Assembly: GCA_919902095.1 (NCBI GenBank)
Contig: CAKKQL010000011.1
Location: 1 to 20,075 of the forward strand
Source: Acidiferrobacterales bacterium
GTDB lineage: Bacteria > Pseudomonadota > Gammaproteobacteria > Acidiferrobacterales > Sulfurifustaceae
Direction: 5' to 3'
Length of the DNA: 20,075 bases
Under the pieces are notes generated by a model, which did not search any database, was not told where the DNA came from, and was given only the letters and a program-made list of their open reading frames with translations. How positions within the stretch are numbered: the stretch's first letter is position 1; every line of letters starts with the position of its first letter. Shown here in pieces: positions 6,720 through 14,729 of this stretch. A program made the position numbers and the translations under genes.

Positions 6720-7895
6720 CTAGTGAAACAGGGTCAGCACGCCGGTGAAGCCGTACAGGCGGCTGTGCGAAATCTCGCCGCTGGCGAAGAACCCGACGAG
6801 TGGAAATTCCCCGAGTTCCTGGCGAATGGTCTTGAGCTCCTCGGAGTTGGGGCCGAACATGTGGTTGCCACGTCCGAGGCAGGAGTAGTACACGCCGCCG
6901 CGGGGCGGCTGCGGGCTGCGCGCGCGGATATCGCGCAGCATGCGCAACAGGTCCTCATAGGCGCTGCGGTTGTCGCGCCGGCAGAACTGGAGCATGTCGC
7001 CGGTGTCGAGCGGTTCGCCGATGGCGATGAGCTGGTGACGCGTGTCCACGCCGAGGATGTTGCGTACCAGGTAATCCCCGGTGTCCGAGCCCTTGATCGG
7101 GAAGCCGGCCATGATGTAGCCGGCGATGCGCGCCGGGTCGCGCGCCAGCAGCTCGCCGATTTCCTCCTGAAACACCTCCAGCGCCGGGCGCCCGTCGAGC
7201 TTGATGGCGATATTGTCCTGGCACTCGGTAATCTCGTGCTTGGACCCGAGCGGGGTGCAGCCCTGCGTGAGCGCGGTGGTGACGGCGACGGTGTCCGAAA
7301 ACAGCACGCCGGACACGCCGCCCTCGGTGAGCTTGCCGGCAATCTGGGTATGGGCGCCGCGCGCGGAAGTCAGTCCGCCGACGAGAAACCCGCCCTGCAA
7401 CGCGTCCGAAAGCTGTTCGATGAGGGCCGGCGTCTTCGGGTTGCGCGGGTCGCCGTGGACGATGGCGAAATGCGCGTGGGCGGTCGCGCACCAGTCGCGG
7501 TCTGCCTGGGTGAACTCGCTCATGTCGGCGCGGATGGACGGGAACACGCGGAAGCTGCCGACCGGCAGTTCCGCCAGCATCACGCTGATCGCCGGCTCGT
7601 CGTAATACTCCTGGCCGGTGCCGCAGATGCCGGTGCCGACGGTGCCGACCCAGTCCTCGATGTCGGTCTGCTCCTTGAGATAGTCGAGGATGCGCGGCAG
7701 GTGCTCGGTGAAGCCGTCGGTGACGTACAGAAAGCCGAGATTCGCGCCCGGCGAGGCGTCGTCGGCAACTGCTCCCGGCGTTGCTCTACCTCCTTCGTCC
7801 CTGGAGTCGTCGAGTTGCGCCAGGCAGCTGTTAACCGCCTGCAGCCAGTCAGGCGAATGCGCGTGCGCGGCGTGGAAGGTGTTGTTGCTTTCCAT
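6720..7895 (-). CDS. FIST N/C domain sensory protein
   Basis: This 391-residue protein belongs to the FIST family, a sensory module proposed to bind small ligands such as amino acids. It has no membrane helix or output domain. Recognisable parts are an N-terminal FIST_N region with ANLGFLYVTDGF, GTVGTGICGTGQEYY, and LQGGFLVGGLTSARG. A FIST_C region follows with GYIMAGFPIKGSDTGDYLVRN and ends VYYSCLGRGNHMFG, then FPLVGFFASGEISH and LYGFTGVLTLF. The start at 7895 gives a normal N-terminus; an extension to 8090 would overlap the aminotransferase gene and is not protein-like. Residues 29-48 look like a short in-frame insertion of hairpin DNA. The next gene downstream is the CULT protein. Confidence 0.9.
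   Translation of the reverse strand: MESNNTFHAAHAHSPDWLQAVNSCLAQLDDSRDEGGRATPGAVADDASPGANLGFLYVTDGFTEHLPRILDYLKEQTDIEDWVGTVGTGICGTGQEYYDEPAISVMLAELPVGSFRVFPSIRADMSEFTQADRDWCATAHAHFAIVHGDPRNPKTPALIEQLSDALQGGFLVGGLTSARGAHTQIAGKLTEGGVSGVLFSDTVAVTTALTQGCTPLGSKHEITECQDNIAIKLDGRPALEVFQEEIGELLARDPARIAGYIMAGFPIKGSDTGDYLVRNILGVDTRHQLIAIGEPLDTGDMLQFCRRDNRSAYEDLLRMLRDIRARSPQPPRGGVYYSCLGRGNHMFGPNSEELKTIRQELGEFPLVGFFASGEISHSRLYGFTGVLTLFH
7752..7811. repeat. Possible palindromic element inside the FIST gene
   Basis: On the coding (-) strand this stretch folds into two adjacent hairpins. One has a stem GCAACGC pairing with GC-A-GTTGC around loop CGGGA (7765-7784). The other has a short CTCC/GGAG stem around a loop starting AGGGA (7790-7806). 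It encodes the low-complexity, charged segment from about residue 29 to 48, just before the conserved ANLGFLYVTD. The loops match those of the hairpin element at 15088-15217. The element call is inference and the boundaries are approximate. Confidence 0.45.
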
Positions 7896-7923
7896 GCGGG
7901 TAACGGCGGTGAAGGGGCCGCTC

Positions 7924-7952
7924 AATATACGCCCAAAGGCGGGGTTGGTGCA
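7924..7952 (-). promoter_or_regulatory. Possible sigma-70 promoter for FIST-CULT genes
   Basis: On the - strand a TATATT box (7929-7924) lies about 28 bases before the FIST start, with a weak TGCACC (7952-7947) at 17-base spacing. The match at -35 is poor, so this is only a candidate. If real, FIST and CULT need not depend on read-through from the aminotransferase gene, which ends 109 bases upstream. Confidence 0.3.
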
Positions 7953-8004
7953 GCGCGGGCCCCGAAGCCGTGAGGATTGGCGCGGTTTCAGCAGTGGCGA
8001 TCGG

Positions 8005-9180
8005 TTACGCCAGCGCCCGCTGGGCGGCATGTACCGCCACGCCTTTTTCGATCGGCGCGTGCATCTCCGCCAGCACCGCCTCAAGCGCATTGAGGCAATA
8101 GAACACGTTCTTCATGTTGCTGGTGTGGCCCATGAGGCCGATGCGCACGATTTTGCCGGCCAGGACGCCCAGGCCGGCGCCGATTTCGAGGTCGTAGTTG
8201 TTGAGCAGGCGCGCGCGCAGTTGCGCCTCGTCCACGCCCTCGGGCATGACAATGGCATTCAATTGCGGCAGACGCGCATCCTCGCGCACCAGAAACCGCA
8301 GGCCCATGGCCTCGATGCCGGCGCGCAGCGCCAGATGATGCTGGCGGTGGCGCGCCCAGGAATTTTCCAGTCCTTCCTCGGTCAGCATCACCAGCGCCTC
8401 GTGCAGCCCGTAGAGCGGATTGATCGGGGCGGTGTGGTGGTAGGTGCGTTTGCCGCTGCCCCAGTAGCCCATGACGAGGTTCAGGTCGAAGAACCAGCTT
8501 GTGACCTTGTGCTTGCGGTGCTTGATTCGTTCCACCGCGCGCTCGCTCAGGCTTACGGGCGAGAGTCCGGGCGTGCAGGACAGGCACTTCTGCGAGCCGG
8601 AGTAGATGGCGTCAATGCCCCATTCGTCCACCTTGAGCGGGCTGCCACCGAGCGAGGTCACGGCATCCACGATGGTGAGGCAGTTGTGTTTGTGCGCGAT
8701 GGCACACAGGGTTTTTGCGTCCGACTGCGCGCCGGTCGAGGTCTCGGCGTGCACGAACGCAACCAGTTTGGCATCGGGGTTTTTCTTGAGCGCATCTTCG
8801 AGTTTGTGCGGGTCCACCGGCTCGCCCCAGTTGTCCTCGACCACGACCGGCACGCCGCCGTAGCGTTCGACGTTCTCTTTCATGCGCCCGCCGAATACGC
8901 CGTTGACGCAGACGATGACCTTGTCGCCCGGCTCGACCAGATTGGCGAAGCAGGTCTCCATGCCGGCGGAACCGGGCGCCGATACCGGAATCGTGAGCGC
9001 GTTTTTCGTCTGAAAGGCGTACTGCAGCATCGCCTTGATCTGGTCCATCATCTCGACAAACCTGGGGTCGAGGTGGCCGATGGTCGGGCGCGCCATCGCC
9101 GCGAGCACGCGCGGGTGCACGTCCGACGGGCCCGGGCCCATGAGCGTGCGCACCGGCGGCTGGAAGGAAGTGAATTTCAT
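8005..9180 (-). CDS. Alanine/serine-glyoxylate aminotransferase, PLP class V
   Basis: This 391-residue enzyme is a fold-type I PLP aminotransferase that converts glyoxylate to glycine with alanine or serine as donor. Signatures are the N-terminal [14 protein letters not shown], the phosphate-binding APGSAGMET, the cofactor Asp in [11 protein letters not shown] (D172), and the Schiff-base Lys in [13 protein letters not shown] (K198). [10 protein letters not shown] and the C-terminal [14 protein letters not shown] are also typical. The ATG at 9180 has a strong AAGGGG ribosome-binding site; an in-frame ATG at 9219 adds 13 residues without support. It is divergent from glcF, with the intergenic space at 9181-9293, and so fits glycolate/glyoxylate salvage. 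The amino donor cannot be read from the sequence. Confidence 0.93.
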   Translation of the reverse strand: MKFTSFQPPVRTLMGPGPSDVHPRVLAAMARPTIGHLDPRFVEMMDQIKAMLQYAFQTKNALTIPVSAPGSAGMETCFANLVEPGDKVIVCVNGVFGGRMKENVERYGGVPVVVEDNWGEPVDPHKLEDALKKNPDAKLVAFVHAETSTGAQSDAKTLCAIAHKHNCLTIVDAVTSLGGSPLKVDEWGIDAIYSGSQKCLSCTPGLSPVSLSERAVERIKHRKHKVTSWFFDLNLVMGYWGSGKRTYHHTAPINPLYGLHEALVMLTEEGLENSWARHRQHHLALRAGIEAMGLRFLVREDARLPQLNAIVMPEGVDEAQLRARLLNNYDLEIGAGLGVLAGKIVRIGLMGHTSNMKNVFYCLNALEAVLAEMHAPIEKGVAVHAAQRALA

Positions 9181-9226
9181 GAATATCCCCTTGTTCGAAA
9201 CGGGTTTGGATGACGGCAATCGCGCA

Positions 9227-9254
9227 AGTATACGGACTCGCTTTGACGCGGCAA
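9227..9254 (-). promoter_or_regulatory. Possible promoter of the glyoxylate aminotransferase
   Basis: On the - strand a TATACT box (9232-9227) with TTGCCG (9254-9249) at 16-base spacing lies about 47 bases before the start codon. The divergent glcF gene starts at 9294, so this region must control both. The -35 match is moderate. This is a candidate from consensus only. Confidence 0.35.
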
Positions 9255-9293
9255 GGGGGCGCCGCCCCCGCGGGAATCGTGTATCTTCGCCGC

Positions 9294-10499
9294 ATGCAGA
9301 CCGCGCTCGCCGATTTCGTCCGCGACACCGCCACCGGGCGCGAGGCCGACGCCATACTGCGCACCTGCGTGCACTGCGGTTTCTGCAACGCCACCTGTCC
9401 GACCTACCAGTTGCTGGGCGACGAGCTCGACGGTCCGCGCGGGCGCATTTACCTGATAAAGGAAATGCTGGAGGGCAAGCCGGTCACGTATTCGACACTC
9501 ACGCACCTCGATCGTTGCCTTACCTGCCGCAATTGCGAAACCACCTGTCCGTCGGGTGTGCGCTACGGCGCGCTGCTTGAGATTGGCCGTGAACTGGTGG
9601 ATCGGAAAGTCGCGCGCCCGCTGCTTGCGCGCCTGTCGCGGGCGCTGCTGCGCGCGGTCGTTCCCTATCCCGCACGCTTCACGCCGTTGCTGCGCCTGGG
9701 CCAGTTGGTGCGTCCGTTGATGCCGGGGTTCATGAAGCGTTCGGTTCCTGCACGGCAAAGGACGCCAGCCTGGCCCGCGCCGCGCCACGCAAGGAAGATG
9801 CTGGTGCTGGAAGGTTGCGTGCAGCCCGCGATGGCGCCCCACATCAACCTTGCCGCCGCGCGTGTCCTCGACCGCCTCGGCATCGCGCTCATTGCCGCCG
9901 AAAATGCCGGTTGCTGTGGGGCGCTGCATCATCACACCTCCGATCCCGACGGCGCCCTCGATTTCGCCCGGCACAACATCGACGCCTGGTGGCCGCATAT
10001 CGAATCGGGCTGCGAGGCCATAGTCATGACCGCCAGCGGCTGCGGTGTGCACGTCAAGGATTACGGCCATCTGCTGCGCGGCGACCCGGCCTATGCCATC
10101 AAGGCGAAACGTGTTTCGGCGCTGACGAAGGACTTGAGCGAAATCTTGGCGAACGAGGATTTGTCGCCGCTCAAATCCGGCATCAGGCCGGGTATGAAGG
10201 TCGCATTCCAGGTGCCGTGCTCGCTGCAACACGGACAGAAGCTGGGCGGCGTCGTGGAGGGCATACTGACGGGTCTCGGCTTCACGCTGGCGCCGGTGCC
10301 GGACGGGCGTCAGTGTTGCGGATCGGCGGGTTCCTACTCGCTGCTGCAGCCGGCGCTGTCGCGGCAACTGCGCGACAACAAACTTGCTGCGCTGCAATCC
10401 GGACAGCCGGAGATTATTGCCAGCGCCAACATCGGCTGTCTCGTGCATCTCCAGACCGGCGCCACCGTGCCCGTGCGGCACTGGATAGAACTGATCTGA
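9294..10499 (+). CDS. glcF: Glycolate oxidase iron-sulfur subunit
   Basis: This 401-residue protein is the electron-transfer subunit of the GlcDEF glycolate oxidase complex, which turns glycolate into glyoxylate. Two [4Fe-4S] ferredoxin motifs lie near the N-terminus: CVHCGFCNATCP (C25, C28, C31, C35) and CLTCRNCETTCP (C75, C78, C81, C85). LLGDELDGPRGRIYLIK lies between them. Two CCG-type domains follow, with EGCVQPAMAPHIN and AGCCGALHHH in one and VPCSLQHGQK and RQCCGSAGSY in the other. The ATG at 9294 gives the usual N-terminus; an in-frame ATG at 9210 would add 28 residues overlapping the promoter region. Its partner glcE is at the other end of the window, not adjacent. The aminotransferase across the divergent promoter uses the product glyoxylate. 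Confidence 0.96.
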   Translation: MQTALADFVRDTATGREADAILRTCVHCGFCNATCPTYQLLGDELDGPRGRIYLIKEMLEGKPVTYSTLTHLDRCLTCRNCETTCPSGVRYGALLEIGRELVDRKVARPLLARLSRALLRAVVPYPARFTPLLRLGQLVRPLMPGFMKRSVPARQRTPAWPAPRHARKMLVLEGCVQPAMAPHINLAAARVLDRLGIALIAAENAGCCGALHHHTSDPDGALDFARHNIDAWWPHIESGCEAIVMTASGCGVHVKDYGHLLRGDPAYAIKAKRVSALTKDLSEILANEDLSPLKSGIRPGMKVAFQVPCSLQHGQKLGGVVEGILTGLGFTLAPVPDGRQCCGSAGSYSLLQPALSRQLRDNKLAALQSGQPEIIASANIGCLVHLQTGATVPVRHWIELI

Positions 10500-10537
10500 C
10501 TTTTTCCAACTCCGTGGTTGCACGCGCATTTTTCTCA

Positions 10538-10559
10538 GCGTATCCCTATCGGGATACGC
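10538..10559. promoter_or_regulatory. Perfect palindrome upstream of the DsrC-like gene
   Basis: A perfect inverted repeat with half-site GCGTATCCC is separated by a 4-base TATC spacer. It sits 39 bases after the glcF stop and about 100 bases before the DsrC-like start. A weak promoter-like pair (TTGCAC at 10518, TATCCC at 10541) would place its left half over the -10 box, which suggests an operator. It could instead be a weak terminator for glcF, but no T tract follows it. Confidence 0.5.
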
Positions 10560-10660
10560 GCGCCTCTCTTCTGGACAATGGCGGTGTGGATGCGCGAGGT
10601 TTAATCAGGTAGGTGAGACAAGCATCTTGCACCTGAATCACTTCGAGAGAGGAGCAGTAC

Positions 10661-10987
10661 ATGCCATCGCAGACGACGACCGTTCGTACCGACAGTGAAG
10701 GCTACCTCGTGGATCCGGAGAACTGGAACGAGGACATCGCCAGGGGAATTGCCGGAAAAGAGAACATCAACCTCGGTCCCGAACACTGGGACGTGCTGCG
10801 CTTCATGCGCGGCTACTTCGAGGAGCACCGCGTCGCCGCCGACGCCCGCTTCGTCATCAAATACCTCACCGGGAAATACGGCGTGCCGGGCCGCGACCTG
10901 TTGTACAAACTCTTTCCCTACGGCTACGTCCAGCAGGCCTGCAAGATCGCCGGGATGAAGCGCCCGCGGGCGTGGAGTACGGGCTAG
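10661..10987 (+). CDS. DsrC/TusE family sulfur relay protein, single-cysteine variant
   Basis: This 108-residue cytoplasmic protein is clearly of the DsrC/TusE family: TDSEGYLVDPENWNEDIA, LGPEHWDVLRFMR, TGKYGVPGRDLLYKLFPYGYVQQACKIAGM. DsrC carries two redox cysteines on a flexible C-terminal arm. Here the upstream one is kept (C94 in QACKIAGM), but the penultimate-type Cys is replaced by Trp (W105), and the arm ends RPRAWSTG. TusE keeps the other Cys instead, so this is neither a classic DsrC nor a TusE. A regulatory or specialised sulfur-carrier role is possible but not shown. The gene has a strong GAGAGGAG ribosome-binding site and a 161-base upstream gap with a palindrome. No dsr or tus partner genes are in the window. 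Confidence 0.93.
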   Translation: MPSQTTTVRTDSEGYLVDPENWNEDIARGIAGKENINLGPEHWDVLRFMRGYFEEHRVAADARFVIKYLTGKYGVPGRDLLYKLFPYGYVQQACKIAGMKRPRAWSTG

Positions 10988-11025
10988 CTGTGCATTAGGG
11001 AAGTTCTGATTAAGTATGAATTTTC

Positions 11026-11150
11026 AACGCAAAGACGCAGAGAACGCAGGAGCGGCACAGGGAGGTGCCGGTAGCGGACCAAAGGACGGAAAGGTCGCAA
11101 AGAAAATCTCTTTGAATAATTCAAGAAAAACCTTCGCGTCTTCGCGTGAG
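11026..11150. repeat. Composite intergenic palindromic repeat (ACGCAAAGACGCAG family)
   Basis: The gap between the converging DsrC-like and dadA genes holds a composite element. The left end (11026-11050) has units built on ACGCAAAGACGCAG and AACGCAGGAG. The right end (11131-11147, CTTCGCGTCTTCGCGT) reads as its approximate reverse complement. Inside is a perfect hairpin with stem CGGCAC/GTGCCG and loop AGGGAG (11053-11070), then CAAAGA/TCTTTG with loop AAATC (11098-11114). The stretch from 11046 to about 11094 is about 80 percent identical, counted by eye, to part of the exonuclease gene at 15142-15190. No gene is seen in it. Confidence 0.8.
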
Positions 11151-11183
11151 GAGTAGTTGTTTGGGGACTTGATCAGAGGTTCC

Positions 11184-12440
11184 TTAGCCGAAGCGTGCGA
11201 GGGTCAGGCCATCGAGGTCGACTTCCGATCGACGGCCGGCAACTACGTTCGCCAACACTCTCCCGGAGCCGCAACTCATAGTCCACCCAAGCGTTCCGTG
11301 GCCAGTATTAAGAAACAGATTTTTATAAGGTGTCACGCCGAGCACCGGCGGATTGTCGGGGGTCATCGGGCGCAGGCCGGTCCAGTATTCGGCGTTTGAG
11401 AAATCGCCGGCGTGGGGAAACAGGTCGCGGAGCACGTGGGCGAGGGTTTCGCAGCGACGGCGGGGGAGCGAGAGGTCGTAGCCTGCGAGTTCCGCGGTAC
11501 CGGCGGCACGGAGGCGGTCGCCGAGGCGGGTGATGACGACTTTATAAGTCTCATCCGAGAGTGTACCGATGGGCGCGGCGTCGGGGTGCGTGACCGGAAT
11601 TGTTATCGAGTAACCCTTGAGTGGATAGACCGGCAACCTGATGCCGAGCGGGCGCAGCAGCAGCGGCGAGTAGCTGCCACAGGCGAGGACATAGGCATCG
11701 GCTGCGAATTCACCGCGATCGGTGACGATGCGCGCGATCTGGTCGCCCGCAGATGTTTCCAGTCGATTAATCGTCGTCTGCATCTGAAACCGCACACCCG
11801 CTTTTTCGGCAAGCTGCGCGAGGTTGTGCGTGAACAGATGGCAGTCGCCGGATTCGTCCTCGGGATAGTGGACGCCACCGACGATTTTCCACTTCACCGG
11901 TTTAAGCGCCGGCTCGTGGGCGAGGCAGCCGGAGCGGCTGAGTAATTGATATGGCACGCCAAAACGGTCGAGCAGGGCCGTGTCGGCCGCGGCCTTGTCC
12001 AGGTCCTGCTGGGTGCGAAAGAGAATCAGCGTGCCGCGGGTCTGTTCGTCGTAATGGATGCCGGTTTCCTGTCGCAGTTGCTGCATGCATGCGTGGCTGT
12101 AGCGCGCGAGGCGCAGCATGCGCTCTTTATTGATGGCGTAGCGCGCGGGCGTGGCATTGCGCAGGAACTGGAGCATCCACGACCACATCGCCGGATCGAG
12201 GCGCGGACGCAGCACCAGCGGCGAATGCGGCTTGAACAGCCATTTGCAGGCGGTCCACGCAATCCCCGGCGCTGCCCAAGGGCCGCCCGCGCCCCAGGAG
12301 ACCTGGCCGCCGTTGGCGAAGCTCGTTTCCCTGCCCGGCGCGTCGGCCCGATCAATGACCGTGACCTCGTGACCGGCCTTATTAAGGTAATAGGCGCTGG
12401 TGACGCCGATGACGCCGCTGCCCAGAACGATGACTTTCAT
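11184..12440 (-). CDS. dadA: D-amino acid dehydrogenase, small subunit type
   Basis: This 418-residue FAD enzyme oxidatively deaminates D-amino acids to 2-oxo acids and passes electrons to the respiratory chain at the inner membrane. The N-terminal Rossmann motif is VLGSGVIGVTSAYYL, followed by VIDRADAPGRETSFANGGQVS and PWAAPG. In the C-terminal half are PVYPLKGYSITIPV, TGLRPMTPDNPPVLGVTPYKNLFLNTGHGTLGWT (shown here only as a location marker of the FAD-binding end, residues about 358-391) and an ending typical of DadA. The length is normal. It starts 13 bases after rlmKL on the same strand, so the two are probably cotranscribed. No alanine racemase gene is adjacent. The exact substrate range cannot be read. 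Confidence 0.93.
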   Translation of the reverse strand: MKVIVLGSGVIGVTSAYYLNKAGHEVTVIDRADAPGRETSFANGGQVSWGAGGPWAAPGIAWTACKWLFKPHSPLVLRPRLDPAMWSWMLQFLRNATPARYAINKERMLRLARYSHACMQQLRQETGIHYDEQTRGTLILFRTQQDLDKAAADTALLDRFGVPYQLLSRSGCLAHEPALKPVKWKIVGGVHYPEDESGDCHLFTHNLAQLAEKAGVRFQMQTTINRLETSAGDQIARIVTDRGEFAADAYVLACGSYSPLLLRPLGIRLPVYPLKGYSITIPVTHPDAAPIGTLSDETYKVVITRLGDRLRAAGTAELAGYDLSLPRRRCETLAHVLRDLFPHAGDFSNAEYWTGLRPMTPDNPPVLGVTPYKNLFLNTGHGTLGWTMSCGSGRVLANVVAGRRSEVDLDGLTLARFG

Positions 12441-12453
12441 GGACCGTTATATA

Positions 12454-14613
12454 TCAGACGCCGCGTGTTATCCGGAAGCACTGATGGGTGCGCGGGTTAC
12501 GCTCGAAATCCGCGGGAATCGTGCGGCGGGTGATGTCTTCAATTTTCAGGCCCGGCAGCCGATCCGGGTCCAGCTTGAACTTGCGCAGGTTGGTGGAAAA
12601 AATCAGCACGCCGTCAGGTTCGAGCAGCGCGACCGCGTCCTGGATCAGCCCCGCGTGGTCGCGTTGCACGTCGAAGTCATCCTCCATGCGCTTGGAGCGC
12701 GAAAACGTCGGCGGGTCGAGGAAGATGAGATCGAAGCGCCGGCCTTTGTAGTCCTTGATCCACTTGAGCACGTCCGCCTGGACCAGTTCGTGCTCACGGA
12801 CGCGGACGCCGTTCAACTCCAGATTGCGCTGCGCCCAATCGAGGTACGTCCACGACATGTCCACGGTCATCGTCGAGCGCGCGCCGCCGAGCGCGGCGTG
12901 CACCGTGGCGCTGCCGGTGTAGCCGAAGAGATTGAGAAAGCGCTTGCCCTTGGCCATTTCGCCCAGCATTGCGCGCGTCAGGCGATGGTCGAGGAACAGG
13001 CCGGTGTCGAGATAATCGGTGAAGTTCACCAGCAGCCGGCACGGCCCTTCGCGCACCTCGTGGAACTCGCCGGTGGTGGCGAGCTTCTCGTACTGCGTGC
13101 GGCCCTTCTGGCGCCGGCGCACCTTGAAGAACATCTGCTCCGGCGGAATCTCCAGAACCAGCGGAATCACCGCCAACGCCTGATTCAGGCGCTTCTGCGC
13201 CAGGCGCTCCTCGACGCTCGCCGGCGCTTCGTACTCCTGCACGTGCGCCCAGCGCTTGGCGCCCTCGTACACGTCGATGGCGAGGTTGTATTCGTGCAGG
13301 TCGGCGTCGTACAGGCGGTAGCAGGAAATCTCCTGGCGCTTGGCCCAGCGCCCGAAGTGCTTCAGGTCTTTGCGCAGGCGGTTGGCGAACATCTCCGCCC
13401 CCGGGCCGAGTTTCGCGGGATCGGTGATCGGCGCGCGTTCGCGCATGAACCACTGCTCGGTGATCTCGAAGTGCAGCAGCTTGCACTCGATGGCGCCGTT
13501 GAAGAGCGTGTGCATGCGTTGCGCGCGCAGGCCGAGGTGCTTGCCGAGCTCCGGGTTGCCGGTGAACACCGCGGCCGGCCAGCCGCGGAAGCAGCGCTTG
13601 AGCGCCTGCCCGAGTTCGGCGTAGAGCGCCGGCAGTTCGCGGGCTTCGCCCAGACGCTCGCCGTACGGCGGGTTGGCAATCACCAGTCCTCGGGGCAGGG
13701 CGTCGTCCGGCGCACAGGCCGCGAGATCGCGTTGCTTGACGAGAATCCGGTTCGGCAATTCGGCGCCGACGATGTTGTCCTTGGCGGCGCGGATGGCGCG
13801 CGGGTCGTGGTCGTAGCCGTGGATCGGCGGCAGCTGCCTCAGTCCCGCCTCGCGCCGCTCGCGCGCCTCCGTGAGCAGCGCCGCCCAGGTGTCGGCATCG
13901 TGCTGCGGCCATCTGAGAAAACCGTAGTACGGCCGCAGCAGCCCGGGGGCGATGTCGGCCGCCATCAGCGCGGCCTCGATCGGCAGCGTGCCCGAGCCGC
14001 ACATCAGGTCCACGAGCGCGCCGCCGGCTTTCGCGATCGCCGGCCACTGGGCGCGCAACAGGATGGCAGCCGCGAGGTTCTCCTTCAGCGGCGCCTCGAC
14101 CGGCTGCGCGCGGTAGCCGCGCCGGTGCAGGCTTTCGCCGGAGAGATCGATGCTTACCGTGGCCTCGTCGTGGTAGAGATATAAATTCACCCGCAGGTCG
14201 GGCCGGCCGGTATCCACCGACGGGCGCACGCCGAAGCGTTCGCGCAGCTGGTCCACGATCGCGTCCTTGGTCTTGAGCGCGGCGTAATACGAATGATTGA
14301 CCGCCGATTGCACCGTGGCGCAGTCCACCGCCAGCGTGCCCGCGGGCGCGACATGCTCCTGCCACGCAATCGTCTGCACGCCGGCATACAGCGCCTCGGG
14401 CGTGGGCGCGGGAAAGCGCGCCAGCGGGAGTAGCACGCGGCTCGCCAGCCGCGACCACAGACAGGCGCGATAGCCGGTGGCGAGGTTGCCGGCAAACGCC
14501 ACGCCGGCGCGCGTCTCGCGCACCGATTCGGCGCCGAGCGCGCGCAGCTCCTCGGCCAGCAGCGATTCGATGCCTTTGGGGCAGGTGGCGAAAAATTCTT
14601 GCGGGGAATCCAT
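12454..14613 (-). CDS. rlmL: Bifunctional 23S rRNA methyltransferase RlmKL
   Basis: This 719-residue fusion enzyme makes m2G2445 and m7G2069 in 23S rRNA. It begins FFATCPKGIESLLAEEL, followed by a THUMP domain (about 45-155). The RlmL methyltransferase has the SAM motif DLMCGSGTLPIEAA (from residue 202) and the catalytic NPPYGERLG (from 314). The RlmK half has VDTGLFLDHR, FLNLFGYTGSATVHA as SAM motif, and FLDPPTFSRSKRM. Both active sites look intact and the length matches the family. The start at 14613 was chosen because the conserved N-terminus begins there; the in-frame extension to 14685 is Arg/Pro-rich and overlaps the divergent promoter region. dadA follows 13 bases downstream. Confidence 0.96.
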   Translation of the reverse strand: MDSPQEFFATCPKGIESLLAEELRALGAESVRETRAGVAFAGNLATGYRACLWSRLASRVLLPLARFPAPTPEALYAGVQTIAWQEHVAPAGTLAVDCATVQSAVNHSYYAALKTKDAIVDQLRERFGVRPSVDTGRPDLRVNLYLYHDEATVSIDLSGESLHRRGYRAQPVEAPLKENLAAAILLRAQWPAIAKAGGALVDLMCGSGTLPIEAALMAADIAPGLLRPYYGFLRWPQHDADTWAALLTEARERREAGLRQLPPIHGYDHDPRAIRAAKDNIVGAELPNRILVKQRDLAACAPDDALPRGLVIANPPYGERLGEARELPALYAELGQALKRCFRGWPAAVFTGNPELGKHLGLRAQRMHTLFNGAIECKLLHFEITEQWFMRERAPITDPAKLGPGAEMFANRLRKDLKHFGRWAKRQEISCYRLYDADLHEYNLAIDVYEGAKRWAHVQEYEAPASVEERLAQKRLNQALAVIPLVLEIPPEQMFFKVRRRQKGRTQYEKLATTGEFHEVREGPCRLLVNFTDYLDTGLFLDHRLTRAMLGEMAKGKRFLNLFGYTGSATVHAALGGARSTMTVDMSWTYLDWAQRNLELNGVRVREHELVQADVLKWIKDYKGRRFDLIFLDPPTFSRSKRMEDDFDVQRDHAGLIQDAVALLEPDGVLIFSTNLRKFKLDPDRLPGLKIEDITRRTIPADFERNPRTHQCFRITRGV

Positions 14614-14717
14614 GGCGCGGGGCGGGCGGCGGGTCGGTGGCGGTGCCAATGGTAGCCTGTTGCGCACCGGTGCGCATAGCGACAATCACCGCCGCGGCAG
14701 ATAGCGAGGCTCTCGGA

Positions 14718-14723
14718 TAGAAT
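14718..14723 (+). promoter_or_regulatory. Possible -10 box for a leaderless start
   Basis: TAGAAT lies 7 bases before the ATG at 14730, the usual distance from a -10 box to the transcription start. No Shine-Dalgarno sequence is visible before that ATG. The transcript may therefore begin at or near the start codon. No good -35 is seen, so the call is weak. Confidence 0.3.
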
Positions 14724-14729
14724 AACCGC

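Noticed and set aside
7896..8090. N-terminal extension of the FIST protein
   Set aside because: It overlaps the aminotransferase 3' end and is Arg-rich without family similarity. The ATG at 7895 gives a normal start.
7690..9213. Long + strand open frame of 507 codons
   Set aside because: It is antisense to the aminotransferase and FIST genes, which have clear motifs. The product has no recognisable domain.
9254..9271. GC-rich palindrome (GGGGG...CCCCC) before glcF
   Set aside because: It has a short stem in very GC-rich DNA with no T tract and an unclear relation to the promoters. It is likely chance.
12400..14184. Long + strand open frame of 594 codons
   Set aside because: It is the antisense shadow of rlmKL. 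Its product is Arg/Ala/His-rich low complexity, while the - strand gene has all family motifs.
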